From CAZYYO01 sp964650965 (GTDB taxonomy: Bacteria; Bacillota; Clostridia; Lachnospirales; Lachnospiraceae), in assembly GCA_964650965.1 (NCBI GenBank), contig CAZYYO010000008.1, forward strand, positions 1 to 51,431: a stretch of 51,431 nucleotides of DNA, read 5' to 3'. Position numbers and translations under genes: made by a program. Positions 50,389-51,431 of this stretch are shown piece after piece. The notes below the pieces were generated by a model. The model saw nothing but the letters and a program-made list of their open reading frames with translations, was not told the DNA's origin and ran no database searches. How positions within the stretch are numbered: position 1 is the first letter of the stretch; each line of letters begins with the position of its first letter.

Positions 50389-51431
50389 ATGAAAATCACA
50401 GCAGTAGCAGTTGGAACCAGAGGAGATGTGCAGCCCTTAGTAGAACTGGGAGTAGAAATGAGAAGAAGAGGTCACGATTACGCAGTTGCCTCTTTGGAAA
50501 AATTCAGAGGACTGATGGAAGAAAAAGATGTTCCGTTTATTCATCTGGATGGAGATGCAGATCTACTTATGAAATTACTTGTTACAGATTATGTGAAAAG
50601 TACCGATTTTTTAAAAGGAAGTAAGACTTTTTTTCGAAGTGTTCCGGGAATCATGGAGCAGATTGAGAAGGCAGTATTAGGATCAGATGTGGTGATTTAT
50701 GGCATGCTGGCCGGGTTTGCGTATCATGTCTGTGAATTGCATCACATCCCCTGCGTTCGGGTGTTTTATAGCCCATTTGATCGAACAAATCTATATTCTC
50801 TTTATACAGATAAACATAATTCTCCTGCTGTGGGACTTACCTATCTTTCGGAAGAGCCTGGAATGAACCTGTTGACGATACAACTGATGAACGACTGGAG
50901 AACATCTCGTGGCCTTCGAAAGTGGCGTATGACAGATGATTATCGACAAATGAATGGGAAGCCAATCCTTACGTTCTATCCGGTATCCCCAATTCTCATG
51001 CCCCGGGATCCAAAATGGGGAAGTCATATTCATGTAACCGGCTACTGGTATCATCCCAAACAGAATGAAATATTTGAACCGGAGGATTCCCTAAAAGCTT
51101 TTTTGGAAGAAGGTGAAAAACCTATCTTTCTTGGTTTCGGCAAAGCTGAATCCGAAGAGTTGGCGCAGCTACAAAATATGGCAATTCAAGCTGTGACGGA
51201 GCTTGGAATCAAGGCGGTGGTTCAGGCAAATCTTACGGATAAAAAAGACAGTATGAAGCAGAATGCAAATCTGTATTTTATTGACAATATTCCATATGAG
51301 TGGTTGTTTGAACGGGTAAAAGCAGTTGTTCATCATGGTGGATGTACCACCAATGGAATTGGAATACGTGCAGGCTGTCCGACGCTTGTGATTCCACTTG
51401 CACTGGATCAGTACTACTATGGACGCACCAT
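50389..51431 (+). CDS. GT1-family UDP-glycosyltransferase, N-terminal part
   Basis: 347 residues visible; the window ends before the stop. The start MKITAVAVGTRGDVQPLVEL is the sterol/macrolide glucosyltransferase type of GT1, with the N-terminal acceptor domain to about 210. The donor site is in the C-terminal half, around VVHHGGCTTNGIGIRAGCPT and PLALDQYYYG, which match the HxGGxGT and D-Q conserved positions. The start follows AGAAGGT. No signal peptide. Two repeated dyads upstream suggest an inducible gene, perhaps one that glycosylates toxic small molecules; substrate unknown. Confidence 0.85.
   Translation, partial: MKITAVAVGTRGDVQPLVELGVEMRRRGHDYAVASLEKFRGLMEEKDVPFIHLDGDADLLMKLLVTDYVKSTDFLKGSKTFFRSVPGIMEQIEKAVLGSDVVIYGMLAGFAYHVCELHHIPCVRVFYSPFDRTNLYSLYTDKHNSPAVGLTYLSEEPGMNLLTIQLMNDWRTSRGLRKWRMTDDYRQMNGKPILTFYPVSPILMPRDPKWGSHIHVTGYWYHPKQNEIFEPEDSLKAFLEEGEKPIFLGFGKAESEELAQLQNMAIQAVTELGIKAVVQANLTDKKDSMKQNANLYFIDNIPYEWLFERVKAVVHHGGCTTNGIGIRAGCPTLVIPLALDQYYYGRT

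Noticed and set aside
1..51431. CRISPR arrays, tRNA or rRNA genes, insertion sequences
   Set aside because: No regularly spaced direct repeats with spacers, no cloverleaf or rRNA sequence, and no transposase gene was seen in either strand.

Overview
The window looks like the chromosome of a moderately AT-rich, spore-forming member of the Clostridia, most likely Lachnospiraceae. The grounds are the GGGtGRT-family protein at the left edge, clostridial-type leuC, a pheST T-box, a dcw cluster running into spoIIGA-sigE, a nearby sigG, a Spo0E-like peptide, and strong AGGAGG ribosome sites with sigma-A promoters throughout. The taxon is inferred from gene content and not from a marker gene. No rRNA, tRNA, CRISPR array, insertion sequence or prophage gene was seen.

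Layout. (1) 1-7400 holds amino-acid metabolism and one oddity: the end of a GGGtGRT gene, a phosphopantetheinyl transferase, ilvN, a LysR regulator divergent from leuCD, a degenerate AP2/HNH protein convergent with leuD, and thrC. (2) 7400-11450 holds signalling genes: a CheX-like protein with CheY, and a small membrane protein with an OmpR-type two-component system. (3) 11450-14770 holds citrate synthase and PEP carboxykinase, divergently transcribed. (4) 14790-15030 is a well-folding 6S RNA candidate, followed by spoIID and a YihY-family gene. (5) 17370-22190 is a phenylalanine T-box followed by pheS, pheT and queA. (6) 22200-24320 has PilZ, DUF1540, lgt and a Spo0E-like peptide.

(7) 24350-37400 is the division and wall cluster: MraZ boxes, mraZ, rsmH, ftsL-like, two class B PBPs, mraY, murD, ftsW, ftsQ/divIB, ftsZ, then spoIIGA and sigE. 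A Spo0A-box promoter of the spoIIG type lies inside a hairpin that would also cap the spoIIGA ribosome site on read-through RNA from ftsZ. (8) 37400-39850 has a beta-CASP metallo-hydrolase and, convergent with it, sigG preceded by a sigma-F/G-like promoter. (9) 39900-47660 is an accessory sugar locus: an AraC regulator divergent from a GPH symporter, a domain-swapped GH3 glycosidase and a GH78 alpha-L-rhamnosidase. None of the enzymes has a signal peptide, so imported rhamnosyl-glucosides are probably hydrolysed in the cytoplasm. (10) 47690-51431 has a preQ1-I-like riboswitch with queT, argS, a region with two matching dyads and two terminators, and a GT1 glycosyltransferase cut by the window end.

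The most interesting items are the apparent hairpin insulator at spoIIGA, the AP2/HNH protein that has lost its catalytic His, the three 15-bp-phased repeats in front of the sugar operon, the AraC gene with an overlapping out-of-frame leader, and the paired GTTAG-N6-CTAAC sites near the right edge. All functional statements come from reading motifs; no database search was run.
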